A DNA stretch of 64,000 bases. It comes from Actinoplanes lutulentus (lineage in GTDB: Bacteria; Actinomycetota; Actinomycetes; Mycobacteriales; Micromonosporaceae). The stretch is taken from positions 124,001 through 188,000 of the forward strand of contig NZ_QLMJ01000001.1 of NCBI RefSeq assembly GCF_003259845.1, written 5' to 3'. Of the stretch, positions 34,394 through 43,200 are shown piece after piece (positions within the stretch are counted from its first letter, which is position 1; every line of letters begins with the position of its first letter). The notes beneath the pieces are model-generated. The model worked only from the letters and a program-made list of their open reading frames with translations. It searched no databases and had not been told where the DNA came from. The translations under genes and the position numbers were made by a program.

Positions 34394-34409
34394 GTCTTTA
34401 TATGTGAAC
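34394..34409. promoter_or_regulatory. IclR-type operator-like site 4 (iclR promoter)
   Basis: GTCTT-TATATG-TGAAC, 56 bases upstream of the IclR gene start. It differs in only one base from site 2, before the oxidase gene, 9.4 kb away. Autoregulation is likely. Confidence 0.6.
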
Positions 34410-34464
34410 TGGTGTAGGGTGATGCCACCGTGAAGGAAAGCGCTTCGACAGCTCAGGAGGTCCG

Positions 34465-35256
34465 GTGGACACGGAGAAGACGGCCGGCGGCAGCTCGGCC
34501 ACCTCGCAGGTCAAATCTGCGGCACGTGTCCTCGACGTCCTGGACGACATCGCGGCGAACGGTCCCGGCACCCAGCTTCAGCTGGCCACCCGCCTCGGCA
34601 TCCCGAAAAGCAGCCTGCACGCGCTGCTGCGCACGATGTGCGCCCGCGGGTGGCTGGACACCGACCAGACCGGCAGCGTCTACCGGCTCGGCGTGCACAC
34701 CCTGACGGTCAGTTCCGCCTATCTCGACGGCGACCCGGTGCTGTCCCGCGCCGGCGCGGTGATGGACGAGATCGCGGCGGCCACCGAGGAGACGGTGCAC
34801 CTGGGCCGGCTGGAGGGTGCGGAGATCATCTACACCGCGAAGCGCGAGTCCAAGCACCCGTTGCGGATGTATTCAGCTGTCGGCCGGCGCCTTCCGGCGT
34901 ACTCCACGGCGCTCGGCCGGGCGATGCTCGCCGAACTGCCCGAGGAGGCCCGCGGCGCGCTCGTCCCGCACCACATCAACGCCGTCACCCCCCAGACGAC
35001 CACCGACCGGGACGCCGTACTGGCGATCATCGAGAAGGCCGTCCAGGTCGGGTACGCGGAGGAGAGCGAAGAGTCCTGCCTGGGCGTTCGCTGCTTCGGC
35101 GTCGCACTGCCGTTCTCCCGCCGATCGGTGGACGCGATCAGCGTCGCGGTCCCGATCAGCCGGCTCAGCCAGGGCCGGGAGGACATCATCATCGAGACCC
35201 TGCTGAGCGTGAAAGCCCGCCTGTCGGCGATGAGCGACAACCGGCTGCTGCGCTGA
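34465..35256 (+). CDS. IclR family transcriptional regulator (KdgR-like)
   Basis: A 263-aa regulator. The N-terminal winged helix-turn-helix (about 15-80) reads AARVLDVLDDIAANGPGTQL, then LGIPKSSLHALLRTM. The C-terminal effector-binding IclR domain (about 90-255) includes TAKRESKHPLRMYSAVGRRL and ESCLGVRCFGVALPF. The GTG start is supported by AGGAGG five bases upstream. It is divergent from kduI, and 16-bp palindromic sites lie between them. It probably represses the kdu operon, itself, the oxidase gene and perhaps the tautomerase until a KDG-type intermediate binds. This role is by analogy with KdgR; the DNA motif differs from the enterobacterial KdgR box. Confidence 0.9.
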   Translation: MDTEKTAGGSSATSQVKSAARVLDVLDDIAANGPGTQLQLATRLGIPKSSLHALLRTMCARGWLDTDQTGSVYRLGVHTLTVSSAYLDGDPVLSRAGAVMDEIAAATEETVHLGRLEGAEIIYTAKRESKHPLRMYSAVGRRLPAYSTALGRAMLAELPEEARGALVPHHINAVTPQTTTDRDAVLAIIEKAVQVGYAEESEESCLGVRCFGVALPFSRRSVDAISVAVPISRLSQGREDIIIETLLSVKARLSAMSDNRLLR

Positions 35257-35279
35257 CCCACCGCTGTCGAGCCGGTGGG
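35257..35279. terminator. Hairpin terminator between convergent genes
   Basis: CCCACCG pairs with CGGTGGG around a 9-base loop, immediately after the IclR stop and 13 bases before the tautomerase stop. It is short and without a T-run, but well placed for two-way termination. Confidence 0.5.
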
Positions 35280-35291
35280 CCGGCAGCCGCC

Positions 35292-35516
35292 TCAGTTCTG
35301 GTCGAGCGCCGCGAGCACGCCGGCACGTGAAGCGTCCTCGCTGGCCAGCACACCACCGTTGGCCACGTCGTCCCCGGTGATCTCGGTGAACACCATGCGG
35401 ACGTCCTGCCGGCGCGCGCCGAGGATCTCGACGGCGTGGTCGGCCACGGCCCGGGCGAACGCCTTGCGCTGCTCCAGGGACCGGCCCGCGAGCAACTCGA
35501 CGGTGATGTTGGGCAT
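35292..35516 (-). CDS. 4-oxalocrotonate tautomerase-like enzyme
   Basis: A 74-aa protein of the tautomerase superfamily. After removal of Met, the catalytic Pro1 begins MPNITVELLAGRS. Conserved features are the helix EQRKAFARAVADHAVEIL and the strand VRMVFTEI. Members interconvert keto and enol forms of 2-oxo acids. Given its place beside keto-deoxy sugar genes and the operator-like palindrome before it, it may act on an unstable keto acid of that pathway, but substrate and role are inferred. The start is the ATG preceded by a GGGAGGG-like site. Confidence 0.88.
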   Translation of the reverse strand: MPNITVELLAGRSLEQRKAFARAVADHAVEILGARRQDVRMVFTEITGDDVANGGVLASEDASRAGVLAALDQN

Positions 35517-35558
35517 GGCGCCCTCCCCCTCTATCAGTCGTCCATGATGCGGACTTCA

Positions 35559-35574
35559 GTTCACTAACGTGAAC
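35559..35574. promoter_or_regulatory. IclR-type operator-like site 5 (tautomerase promoter)
   Basis: GTTCA-CTAACG-TGAAC, the same perfect palindrome type as site 3, 43 bases upstream of the tautomerase gene. A degenerate relative, GTTCA-CATACT-TGATG, follows at 35622-35637. Confidence 0.6.
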
Positions 35575-35656
35575 CCAACCTACCGACCTCTCTACGACAC
35601 CGCAATGCATGACTGAATTGAGTTCACATACTTGATGTGAGTTCCGCTTGTTGGCG

Positions 35657-36742
35657 CTAGGTCGGGATCAGCCCCGCGCCGATCTCGGGTGGCGTGTCCT
35701 GCCCCGGGCGGACGATCTCGGCCCGCACCTCGTGCATCCGCAGCGACCCGTCGAGGATCTCCTCGGCGAAGTGGCAGGCCACCCGCTGCCCGGAATCATC
35801 GAAAACCCGCAGCTCCGGGCGCTCCTCGACACACCGGCTCTGCGACCACGGGCACCGCGTGCGGAACCGGCATCCGCTCGGCGGAGCCGCCGGCGACGGC
35901 AGGTCACCGACCAGCAGAATGCGCTCACGCCGGTCTTCCACCTGCGGGTCCGGGATGGGCACGGCCGAGAGCAAGGCCCTTGTGTACGGGTGAAGCGGAC
36001 GTTCGTACAACTGATCGCCGTCCGCCTCCTCGACCAGTGAACCCAGGTACATCACGCCGATCGTGTCCGAGATGTGCCGGACGACGGCGAGGTCGTGGGC
36101 GATCACCAGGTAGGTCAGCCCGAGTGAGTCCTGCAGGTCGCCGAGCAGGTTGACCACCTGGGCCTGGATCGACACGTCCAGCGCGGACACCGGCTCGTCG
36201 GCCACGATCAGCTCGGGTCCGAGCACCAGGGCCCGGGCGATGCCGATGCGCTGCCGCTGCCCGCCGGAGAACTCGTGCGGGTACCTGTTCAGCGCCGACG
36301 CCGGCAGGCCGACCGAATCCAGGGTGGACCGCAGACGCGTACGCATCGCGGCCTTGTCCTTGTGCAGGCCGTGCGCCTTGAGGCCCTCGACCAGCAACGA
36401 CTCCACCGACTGCCGGGGATCCAGGCTGGCGAGAGGATCCTGGAAGACCATCTGGATGCGCCGGCGGAACAGCCGCATCTCCTCACCCTTGAGCGAGCGC
36501 ACGTCGGTGCCGTCGAAGGTGATGGTTCCGCTGGTGGGCTCGACCAGTCGCAGCAGGCCGCGGCCCAGCGTCGACTTGCCGCAGCCGGACTCGCCGACCA
36601 GGCCGTACGTCTCGCCGCGCCGGACCTTCAGCGAGACGCCGTCGACGGCGTAGACATGACCGACCGTACGGTCGAAGAGCAGTCCGCTCTTGATCGGGAA
36701 GTGGACTTTGAGGTCGTCGATCTCGACAAGGGCGTCGCTCAT
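35657..36742 (-). CDS. Oligopeptide/dipeptide ABC transporter ATPase (OppF/DppF-like)
   Basis: A 361-aa ATPase. Walker A is GESGCGKST, the signature [15 protein letters not shown], and Walker [13 protein letters not shown]. The C-terminal oligopeptide-transporter extension has cysteines in [15 protein letters not shown], as in proteins that carry an Fe-S or zinc-binding tail. The ATG overlaps the stop of the second ATPase gene (ATGA). It is the last gene of the five-gene transporter operon and works as a heterodimer with the OppD-like subunit. Confidence 0.93.
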   Translation of the reverse strand: MSDALVEIDDLKVHFPIKSGLLFDRTVGHVYAVDGVSLKVRRGETYGLVGESGCGKSTLGRGLLRLVEPTSGTITFDGTDVRSLKGEEMRLFRRRIQMVFQDPLASLDPRQSVESLLVEGLKAHGLHKDKAAMRTRLRSTLDSVGLPASALNRYPHEFSGGQRQRIGIARALVLGPELIVADEPVSALDVSIQAQVVNLLGDLQDSLGLTYLVIAHDLAVVRHISDTIGVMYLGSLVEEADGDQLYERPLHPYTRALLSAVPIPDPQVEDRRERILLVGDLPSPAAPPSGCRFRTRCPWSQSRCVEERPELRVFDDSGQRVACHFAEEILDGSLRMHEVRAEIVRPGQDTPPEIGAGLIPT

Positions 36743-37722
36743 GCCGGGACCTCCTGCGGTACGGGATTGGTGCACCGCAGCGCTCCGCCACGGGCAGCGG
36801 GTTCCAGCGGCACCGTCTCGCCGATGCAGTCGTCGACCACCCGGTCGCAGCGCGGCGCGAAGGCGCAGCCCTCCGACCAGGGGATGTTGTCGCTGACCGA
36901 GCCGCGGATCTGGTGCAGCCGCCCGCCGCGGTCGGCGTCCAGCCGGGGCACCGACTGCAGCAGCCCATGGGTGTACGGATGCCGCGGGTCCGCGAACAGG
37001 TCATGCCGCCCGGCCCGCTCGACCACCTTCCCGGCGTAGAGCACGTTGACCGTGTCGCAGAGCCCGGCCACCACCCCGAGGTCGTGGGTGATCATCACGA
37101 GGGCGGTGCCGGACTGGTCGACCAGGTCCTTGAGCAGCGTCAGGATCTGCGCCTGGATGGTCACGTCCAGGGCCGTCGTCGGTTCGTCGGCGATCAGCAG
37201 ACGCGGCTTGCAGGCCAGCGCGATCGCGATCAGCGCCCGCTGCCGCATGCCGCCGGAGAGCTGATGCGGGAACTCCTTGAGCCGCCGCGCCGGGTCCGGG
37301 ATGCCGACCGCGTCGAGCAGCACCCCGGCTTCCCGCAGTGCTGTCTGCCGGGACCTGCCCTGGTGGCGTTCCAGCACCTCGGCGACCTGCAGGCCGAGCG
37401 GGATCACCGGGTTCAGCGACGACAGCGGATCCTGAAAGATCATGCCGATGTCCTGGCCGCGCCGGTCCCGCAGCTCCTGCGGGCGCAGCGTGAGCAGGTC
37501 GGTGTCGTCGAACCGGACCTCGCCGGTGACCGTGTTGCCCCGCCGCGGCAGCAGCCCCATGATCGCCAGGCTGGTCACCGACTTGCCGCAGCCGGACTCG
37601 CCGACCAGCCCGACCGTCTGGCCGGGTTCCACGGTGAAGCTGACGCCGTCGACAGCGGTGAAGGGCGTGGCGCCCTTGCGCTGGAAGACGACCGACAGAT
37701 CACGAACGTCGAGAAGAGCCAT
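36739..37722 (-). CDS. Oligopeptide/dipeptide ABC transporter ATPase (OppD/DppD-like)
   Basis: A 327-aa ATPase. Walker A is GESGCGKSV, the signature [15 protein letters not shown], and Walker [13 protein letters not shown]. The C-terminal peptide-transporter tail has the motif [15 protein letters not shown]. It lies six bases after the permease stop and overlaps the OppF-like gene. It energises uptake through the two permeases encoded upstream. Confidence 0.93.
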   Translation of the reverse strand: MALLDVRDLSVVFQRKGATPFTAVDGVSFTVEPGQTVGLVGESGCGKSVTSLAIMGLLPRRGNTVTGEVRFDDTDLLTLRPQELRDRRGQDIGMIFQDPLSSLNPVIPLGLQVAEVLERHQGRSRQTALREAGVLLDAVGIPDPARRLKEFPHQLSGGMRQRALIAIALACKPRLLIADEPTTALDVTIQAQILTLLKDLVDQSGTALVMITHDLGVVAGLCDTVNVLYAGKVVERAGRHDLFADPRHPYTHGLLQSVPRLDADRGGRLHQIRGSVSDNIPWSEGCAFAPRCDRVVDDCIGETVPLEPAARGGALRCTNPVPQEVPA

Positions 37723-37728
37723 GCCAGA

Positions 37729-38688
37729 TCACCGCCGGTTCTTCGGGTCGAGCGCCTCGCGCATGCTCTCGCCGAGCAGCGTGAAGCCGAGGGCCACCAG
37801 AATGATCGCGAGGGCCGGGAAGTACGCCAGCTCCGGCCGGACCTCGAAATATCGAACACCGTCCACGCCGAGCATCAGGCCCCACTCGGCCCGGTTGATG
37901 TCCGGGTCACCGAGGCCGAGGAACGACAGCGCGGCCGCGTCCAGGATCGCCACCGCGAAGGTCAGGGTGGCCTGCACGATGACCGCGGTGAGCGAGTTCG
38001 GCAGCATGTGCCGGGTCACGATGTGCCGCCGCCTCACACCCAGCGCCCGGGCGGCGAGCACGTGATCACTCTCCCGTTGCGCCAGCATCGATCCGCGCAG
38101 CAGCCGGGCGAAGATGGGCACGTTCACCACCGCGACCGCGATGATCACCGTCCACTGGGTGGATTCGCTGGCCAGGGCGACCAGCGTGATCGCGAGCAGC
38201 AGGCTGGGCAGGGCCAGCATCACGTCGGTGATCCGCATGATCAGCACGTCCACCCAGCCGCCGACAGCACCGGCGATCGCGCCGAGCAGCACCCCGAACA
38301 GCAGGCCGATGAGCGTGGCCAGGACGCCGACGAACAGCGTCTGCCGGGCGCCGTAGATCATCCGGGAGGCGAAGTCACGGCCCAGCGGGTCGCTGCCGAG
38401 CGGGTGCCCGGCACTGGCGCCCGGTACCGAGTCGACGGTCAGATCCTTGGTCAGCTCCGGGAACCGCTGCACCGGGTCGTGCGGTGCCACCAGCGGCGCG
38501 AAGATCGCGATGATCAGGAAGAGCAGGATGATCACCGCGCCGACGATCGCGGCGGGGTCGCGCAGCAGCCGGCGGCCGGCGTCGCGGATCAGGCTGACCC
38601 CGCCGCCCTCGGACGTCCGCGCGGTCAGCTCGTCGATCCGGCGGCGCTTGTGGTCGGCGAGCGTGGTGATGCCACCGGGCCGGGTCAC
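37729..38688 (-). CDS. Oligopeptide ABC transporter permease (OppC/DppC-like)
   Basis: A 319-aa permease with a long cytoplasmic N-terminus and about six helices. The family's EAA-like loop is HVLAARALGVRRRHIVTRHM, followed by PNSLTAVIVQ. The segment GSDPLGRDFASRMIYGARQT is the conserved extracytoplasmic part of DppC proteins. The start overlaps the OppB-like gene's stop by four bases. Confidence 0.92.
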   Translation of the reverse strand: MTRPGGITTLADHKRRRIDELTARTSEGGGVSLIRDAGRRLLRDPAAIVGAVIILLFLIIAIFAPLVAPHDPVQRFPELTKDLTVDSVPGASAGHPLGSDPLGRDFASRMIYGARQTLFVGVLATLIGLLFGVLLGAIAGAVGGWVDVLIMRITDVMLALPSLLLAITLVALASESTQWTVIIAVAVVNVPIFARLLRGSMLAQRESDHVLAARALGVRRRHIVTRHMLPNSLTAVIVQATLTFAVAILDAAALSFLGLGDPDINRAEWGLMLGVDGVRYFEVRPELAYFPALAIILVALGFTLLGESMREALDPKNRR

Positions 38689-39692
38689 TGGACACGCACC
38701 CTGGGGTCGATGAACGCGTACGAAAGGTCGACCAGCAGGTTGACCACGATGAAGACAGCGGCGGCGAGCAGGATCAGCGCCTGCAGCACCGGGTAATCAC
38801 GGCCACCGCTGATCGAGTCGGTGATCAGCGTGCCGAGACCACCCCAGTTGTAGACCTTCTCGGTCAGCACCGCCCCGGCCAGCAGCGCACCGGTCTGCAA
38901 GCCGACAGTGGTGACCACCGGCAGCAGCGCGTTGCGCAGCACATGCCGCTTGCGGATGGTGGTGTTGCGCAGGCCTTTGGCGTCCGCCGTACGGATGTAG
39001 TCCTCGTCGAGAACGTCCAGCACGCTGGCCCGGGTGATCCGGACGATGATCGCCAACGGGATGGTGGCGAGCGTGATCGCCGGCAGAACCAGATGCCAGA
39101 GCGCGTCGGCGGAGGCGTCCAGCTCCCGGGTCAGAAGCCCATCGAGTACGAAGAACCCGGTCACGTCGGTGTTGTCCGTGCCCGTACTGATCCGCCCCGA
39201 CGGCGGGAAGAAGTGGATGTCCTGGGTCAGCCAGTCCTTGAGCAGGTAACCCAGGAAGAAGATGGGGATCGAGATCCCGATCAGGGTGACGATGATGGTC
39301 ACGTTGTCGAGCAGCCGGCCGCGATGCCGGGCCGCGAGGTATCCGAGCGGGATTCCCAGCCCGACCGCGATGATCATCGCGGCGACGGCCAGCTCGATGG
39401 TCGCCGGGAACGATCGGCTGATCACGTCCGCGACCGGCTCGCCGGTACGGATCGAGTTGCCGAAGTTCCCGGTCACCACGTTCTTGAGGAAGCGGCTGTA
39501 CTGCACCCAGATCGGCTGGTCGTATCCGAGGGCCCGGGTCAGCGTCTCCCGGGTCTGCGGGGTCGCGCGCTCGCCGAGGAGAGCGTCGACCGGCCCACCG
39601 GGCAGACTCCGAAGCCAGAAGAAGACCAGGGTCATCAAGGCGATCAGAGTGATTACCAGTTGGACCAGCCGACGCGAGACGACTCTCAGCAC
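38685..39692 (-). CDS. Oligopeptide ABC transporter permease (OppB/DppB-like)
   Basis: A 335-aa permease with six helices. The N-terminal helix ITLIALMTLVFFWLRSLPGG is followed by the large loop with GYDQPIWVQYSRFLKNV. The cytoplasmic EAA-type loop is DYIRTADAKGLRNTTIRKRH. It forms the pore with the OppC-like subunit and is encoded six bases after the binding-protein gene. Confidence 0.92.
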   Translation of the reverse strand: MLRVVSRRLVQLVITLIALMTLVFFWLRSLPGGPVDALLGERATPQTRETLTRALGYDQPIWVQYSRFLKNVVTGNFGNSIRTGEPVADVISRSFPATIELAVAAMIIAVGLGIPLGYLAARHRGRLLDNVTIIVTLIGISIPIFFLGYLLKDWLTQDIHFFPPSGRISTGTDNTDVTGFFVLDGLLTRELDASADALWHLVLPAITLATIPLAIIVRITRASVLDVLDEDYIRTADAKGLRNTTIRKRHVLRNALLPVVTTVGLQTGALLAGAVLTEKVYNWGGLGTLITDSISGGRDYPVLQALILLAAAVFIVVNLLVDLSYAFIDPRVRVQ

Positions 39693-39698
39693 GTACGC

Positions 39699-41348
39699 CT
39701 ACTTGGTGATCGAGACGGTGTTGAACTCCTCGGCGGTGAGCGGACTCGGCACCAGGCCCTCGACGTTCTTCGTGGTGACGATGGCCGGCGGGGCGTGCCA
39801 GATCGGCACGGCCGGCAGCCACTTGGCCGCGAGGTCACGGTTGACCTGCTCGAACGCGGTTTTCTTTGCCGCCTGGTCGACGGTCGCGTCGGCCTTGGTG
39901 ATGGCGGTGAACATCTCGGTCAGCGCGTCGTCGCCGAACTCGACCTTGGGCCGGCCGAAGAACGTGCCGACGAAGTTACCCGGGTCGTTGTAGTCGCCGG
40001 TCCAGCCGAGAATGTGCAGGTCCTGCTTGCCGAACTGCTGCACGTCGTCCTTGAAACCGCCGTTCCACGGCCGCGGGACACCGTTGACCTTGATGCCGGC
40101 GGCCTGCAGGTCGTTCGCCAGCACGGTGAAGATCTCCTGCGGGTTCGGCATGTACGGCCGGGACACCTCGGTCGGGTAGTAGAAGTTGAGCGTCAGCCCG
40201 GTCGCGCCGGCCTCGGACAGCAACTGCTTGGCCTTGTCCACGCTGTACTCGTACTTCTGCACGTCCGGCGCGTAACCCAGCACCGAGCTCGGCAGGAACT
40301 GGTCGGCCACCACCGAGCCGCCCGGGCCCTTGGTCTGCACCAGCTGCTCACGGTTGAGCGCGTACGCGATCGCCTGGCGTACCCGGAGGTCTTTGAGTTT
40401 GGGGTTGTTCTTCTGGTTGATGCCCAGGTACAGGATGTTGAAGGCGGGGCGTTCGAGGACCTCGTAACCCTCGTCGGCCAGGGCCTTGCGGTCGGCCGGG
40501 GCCGGGAAGTCGATGGCCTGGACCGTGCCGGCGCGCAACTCCTGTTTCCGGGTGTTCTCATCCTTGATGATCTTGATGATCATCTTGTCGACCTTGGCCT
40601 TGTCGCCCCAGTAATCGGGGTTCTTGTTCAGCGTGATCTCGCCGGTCGCCTTGTCCCAGCCACCATAGGTGAATGCGCCGGTGCCGGTCGGATGCTCGTT
40701 CGCGAACGTGCTGTACGAGAACGAGTCGCCGTTCTGCGTCACGGTGTCGGCGTCGTATTGCTTCATCGCGGCCGGGCTCGCGATCGAGAAAGCGGTGAGC
40801 GCGAAAGCACCAGGGAAAGCGCCCTTGTACTTCTTCAGCGTCAGCACCGCGGTGGAGGCGTCCTGCGCTTTGCAGTTGTCGTAAAGAGCGTCCGGACTGC
40901 CGGCGAACCCACCGAAGATGTCGGTGTAATAGATCATCTGGGACTGGGCGGCCTCGCCCTTCATGTTGTACCAGCGATCGAAGTTCGCGCAGACCGCCGC
41001 GGCGTCCAGCGCGGTGCCGTCGTGGAACTTCACACCCTGACGCAGGGTGAACGTCCAGATCTTGCCGGTCGGGTCGTTGGTCCAGCTCTCGGCCAGGCCA
41101 CCCTCAAGGTCGGCGGTGCCGGGCTTGTGGGTGACGAGGGTGTCGTAGATCTGCCGGATCGGCCGGAATGACTCCCCGTCATCGTTGAAGATCGGGTCGA
41201 AGTTCTTCGGGTCGCCGGCGCCCGCGAAGATGAAGGTGCCGCTTGTGGCGGCCTCGTCGTCCTCGCCGCGGTCGCTCTCCGCACAGCCGGCCGCGCCGAT
41301 CGCCAATGCCGCAATGATTCCGGCGGCGATGATCCCTGGTGCACGCAT
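39699..41348 (-). CDS. Peptide-type ABC transporter substrate-binding lipoprotein (family 5)
   Basis: About 549 aa. The signal peptide ends in a lipobox-like IGAAGC, so it is a lipoprotein. The mature protein is a family 5 solute-binding protein: NFDPIFNDDGESFRPIRQIY, ESWTNDPTGKIWTFTLRQGV and VRQAIAYALNREQLV (read in parts) are typical. It binds the solute outside the membrane and delivers it to the Opp/Dpp-like permeases. Family members transport peptides, but also nickel, opines or plant glycosides, and the ligand cannot be fixed here. The ATG chosen has GGACGGGG upstream; a GTG nine bases earlier is possible. It opens the five-gene operon. Confidence 0.9.
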   Translation of the reverse strand: MRAPGIIAAGIIAALAIGAAGCAESDRGEDDEAATSGTFIFAGAGDPKNFDPIFNDDGESFRPIRQIYDTLVTHKPGTADLEGGLAESWTNDPTGKIWTFTLRQGVKFHDGTALDAAAVCANFDRWYNMKGEAAQSQMIYYTDIFGGFAGSPDALYDNCKAQDASTAVLTLKKYKGAFPGAFALTAFSIASPAAMKQYDADTVTQNGDSFSYSTFANEHPTGTGAFTYGGWDKATGEITLNKNPDYWGDKAKVDKMIIKIIKDENTRKQELRAGTVQAIDFPAPADRKALADEGYEVLERPAFNILYLGINQKNNPKLKDLRVRQAIAYALNREQLVQTKGPGGSVVADQFLPSSVLGYAPDVQKYEYSVDKAKQLLSEAGATGLTLNFYYPTEVSRPYMPNPQEIFTVLANDLQAAGIKVNGVPRPWNGGFKDDVQQFGKQDLHILGWTGDYNDPGNFVGTFFGRPKVEFGDDALTEMFTAITKADATVDQAAKKTAFEQVNRDLAAKWLPAVPIWHAPPAIVTTKNVEGLVPSPLTAEEFNTVSITK

Positions 41349-41527
41349 GGTGTTCACCCCGTCCTATGGGTACGGACACGCGCGATGACCGCTGGTCACC
41401 ACTGACGTGACAATATCCATTCACGGAGATCACTTTGTAGGTTTGGTACCGGATCGTGTCCTACGGATGATCACCCTCATAGCGCCCTGTCCATCTGCCC
41501 TGCGATATGACGGTGGGGTGGAAACGC

Positions 41528-41568
41528 CGAACGGCGGCCCTGCTGGAAACCAGCAGAACCGCCGTTCG
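41528..41568. terminator. Nested hairpin terminator of the cold-shock gene
   Basis: The outer arms CGAACGGCGG and CCGCCGTTCG (10 bp) enclose an inner hairpin CTGCTGG-AAA-CCAGCAG. It lies 14 bases after the end of the cold-shock gene and may also end transcription from the right-hand side of the peptide-transporter promoter region. Confidence 0.8.
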
Positions 41569-41581
41569 AAAGTTCAGAAAA

Positions 41582-41785
41582 TCAGAGCGGGCGAATGTTC
41601 TCCGCCTGCGGGCCCTTCTGGCCCTGGGTGATCTCGAACTCCACCTTCTGGTTCTCGTCGAGGCTGCGGTAGCCGCTCGACGCGATCGCGGAGAAGTGGG
41701 CGAAGACGTCAGCGCCGCCGCCGTCCGGGGTGATGAAGCCGAAACCCTTGTCAGCGTTGAACCACTTCACGATTCCAGTAGCCAT
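41582..41785 (-). CDS. Cold-shock domain protein (CspA family)
   Basis: A 67-aa single cold-shock domain that binds single-stranded RNA and DNA and melts RNA secondary structure. RNP1 is KGFGFITP and RNP2 is DVFAHFSAI. The N-terminus [16 protein letters not shown] is characteristic of actinobacterial CspA proteins. GAAGGAG precedes the ATG. Its upstream region holds the terminators of the PrsW operon, so it has its own promoter in the roughly 75-90 bases between. A nested hairpin follows the stop. Confidence 0.95.
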   Translation of the reverse strand: MATGIVKWFNADKGFGFITPDGGGADVFAHFSAIASSGYRSLDENQKVEFEITQGQKGPQAENIRPL

Positions 41786-41861
41786 TGTCTGCTCCTTCGC
41801 AGGCTGTTCGAGTCCGCACTGTGCGGACCCGCACGCCGCCGCGTTGATCACCCGCGTCGAA

Positions 41862-41917
41862 CCGACACGAAAAAACGAAAAGCGCCTGGACAGGTTTCAG
41901 ATAACCCGATCAGGCGC
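41862..41917 (-). terminator. Hairpin with T-rich tail, PrsW operon terminator
   Basis: On the minus strand, GCGCCTG (41911-41917) pairs with CAGGCGC (41882-41888) around a 22-base loop. It is followed by TTTTCGTTTTTTCG, an unusually T-rich run for this genome. It lies about 110 bases beyond the PrsW stop, between that operon and the cold-shock gene. It could also be part of the cold-shock leader. Confidence 0.6.
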
Positions 41918-41969
41918 CAAAAACGTCTACGGAAATCAAAACTGCAACGGGGAAAACATAGCACAGGAC

Positions 41970-42000
41970 CGGCCGCCTCCCGGGTAGGGGAGGCGACCGG
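41970..42000. terminator. Strong hairpin after the PrsW operon
   Basis: On the minus strand, CCGGTCGCCTCCC pairs with GGGAGGCGGCCGG (13 bp, one wobble pair) around a short loop, 28 bases after the PrsW stop. It is probably the main terminator of the operon. Confidence 0.65.
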
Positions 42001-42027
42001 ATCGCTCGATGGGATTACTCGAGCGCC

Positions 42028-43200
42028 CTACCCGTTGCGCAGGCGTTCGATCTCGGCGCGGGCGTGCTCGACGGCTTCGGTGTCGCGGCCGACGGAGCGG
42101 GCGAGTTCCTGGGCCAGATCGTTGGCGGCTTCCAGGACATGTTTCGCGGTCTTACGTTCGCGGTGCCCGTGGATCGCCTTGCGGTACGCGCGGCGCTTGC
42201 GGTATCCGGCGGCTGCGGCGTCGACCTCGGCCTCGGTGAGCAGGCCGCGTTCGGCCTCGGGGGCGAGGATGGCGCGAAGCCACGCCTGCTCCTGGGGTGC
42301 GGCCAGCCGGAATGTGATGGTCAGCAGGACCAGCCCGGCGACGAACAGGATGACCATCACAAGGAAGAATCCGGCGGTGCCGGCCAGACGTTCCCCATAG
42401 GCGGCGGTGTTGTCCCAGCCGTTGTGCAGGGCCATCGCGCCGAGGATCAGCAGCAGTCCGCGCACCCGATGCTTGCCCTCGCCGCGGCCGATCAGCCACA
42501 TCAGGCCCGCGCAGAAGATCGCACTGAACAGCACGTGCTGGACCAGCCCGGCCCCGGCCCGGCTGGCGACGATCTGCAGGGCCGCGCCGACCTGGCCGGC
42601 GCCGAAGCCGTTGCTCGCGGCGTTGAACACGTACAGCAGGTCTTCGGAGACCTGCAGGCCGAGGCCGGCGAACGCGCCGATCATCAAGCCGTCGTACGGG
42701 CTGCGGACCAGCTTCGGGGCCAGGCCGATCAGCAGAATCAGCGCGGTGGCCTTGGCGAGTTCTTCGGTGATCGGTGCGGTGAAGCCGGGCGCCCAGTCCC
42801 GGGTCCAGGCGTGGCCGAACAGTTTGCCGTAGATCGACAGCACCGCGGTGTTGACCTGCAGGGCGATCCAGTAGGTCGCCGGGATCGCACCCCAGAGGAA
42901 CGCGACGAGCAGCAGCTTGGGCGGCAGCGACGTGTACCGGTTGTGGTAGCTGAGCAGCAACAGCCACGCGATCGTGTACGGCAGGAACGCGAGGGCGCCG
43001 ACGCCGAGCCCGACGGCGTACGAGCTCAGGCCCGGCTCGTAGAAGGCGAGCAGGTGCACGACACCGAGGAGCATGCCGACGACGAACACCCAGAAACCGG
43101 CGTTGCGCAGCTGGATCAGCCGGAACGGCTGCCCCCAGCCGGATGCTTCGATGGCCGCCGACCGGGCCTGTTCGGCGCCGGTGCGTTCGATGGTGGTCAC
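42028..43200 (-). CDS. PrsW family intramembrane metalloprotease, copy 1
   Basis: A 390-aa polytopic membrane protein with about eight helices. PrsW-type active-site motifs are visible: ITEELAKATAL (EExxK-type), GLGLQVSEDLLY (second Glu), LVQHVLFSAIF (His) and ALHNGWDN (His-Asn). The C-terminal 100 residues are charged and helical (about 300-390), probably cytoplasmic. In Bacillus, PrsW cleaves an anti-sigma factor. The GTG start overlaps the stop of a one-pass membrane protein gene, which may encode its substrate or partner. A paralogue lies 2.5 kb upstream in the same chain. Confidence 0.87.
   Translation of the reverse strand: MTTIERTGAEQARSAAIEASGWGQPFRLIQLRNAGFWVFVVGMLLGVVHLLAFYEPGLSSYAVGLGVGALAFLPYTIAWLLLLSYHNRYTSLPPKLLLVAFLWGAIPATYWIALQVNTAVLSIYGKLFGHAWTRDWAPGFTAPITEELAKATALILLIGLAPKLVRSPYDGLMIGAFAGLGLQVSEDLLYVFNAASNGFGAGQVGAALQIVASRAGAGLVQHVLFSAIFCAGLMWLIGRGEGKHRVRGLLLILGAMALHNGWDNTAAYGERLAGTAGFFLVMVILFVAGLVLLTITFRLAAPQEQAWLRAILAPEAERGLLTEAEVDAAAAGYRKRRAYRKAIHGHRERKTAKHVLEAANDLAQELARSVGRDTEAVEHARAEIERLRNG

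Noticed and set aside
35622-35637. Sixth IclR-type operator
   Set aside because: Left arm matches (GTTCA) but the right arm TGATG matches only 3 of 5 bases; mentioned with site 5 but not listed separately.
38943-41171. 742-residue plus-strand frame
   Set aside because: Antisense to the peptide-transporter operon, with shadow composition; the minus-strand genes have clear families.
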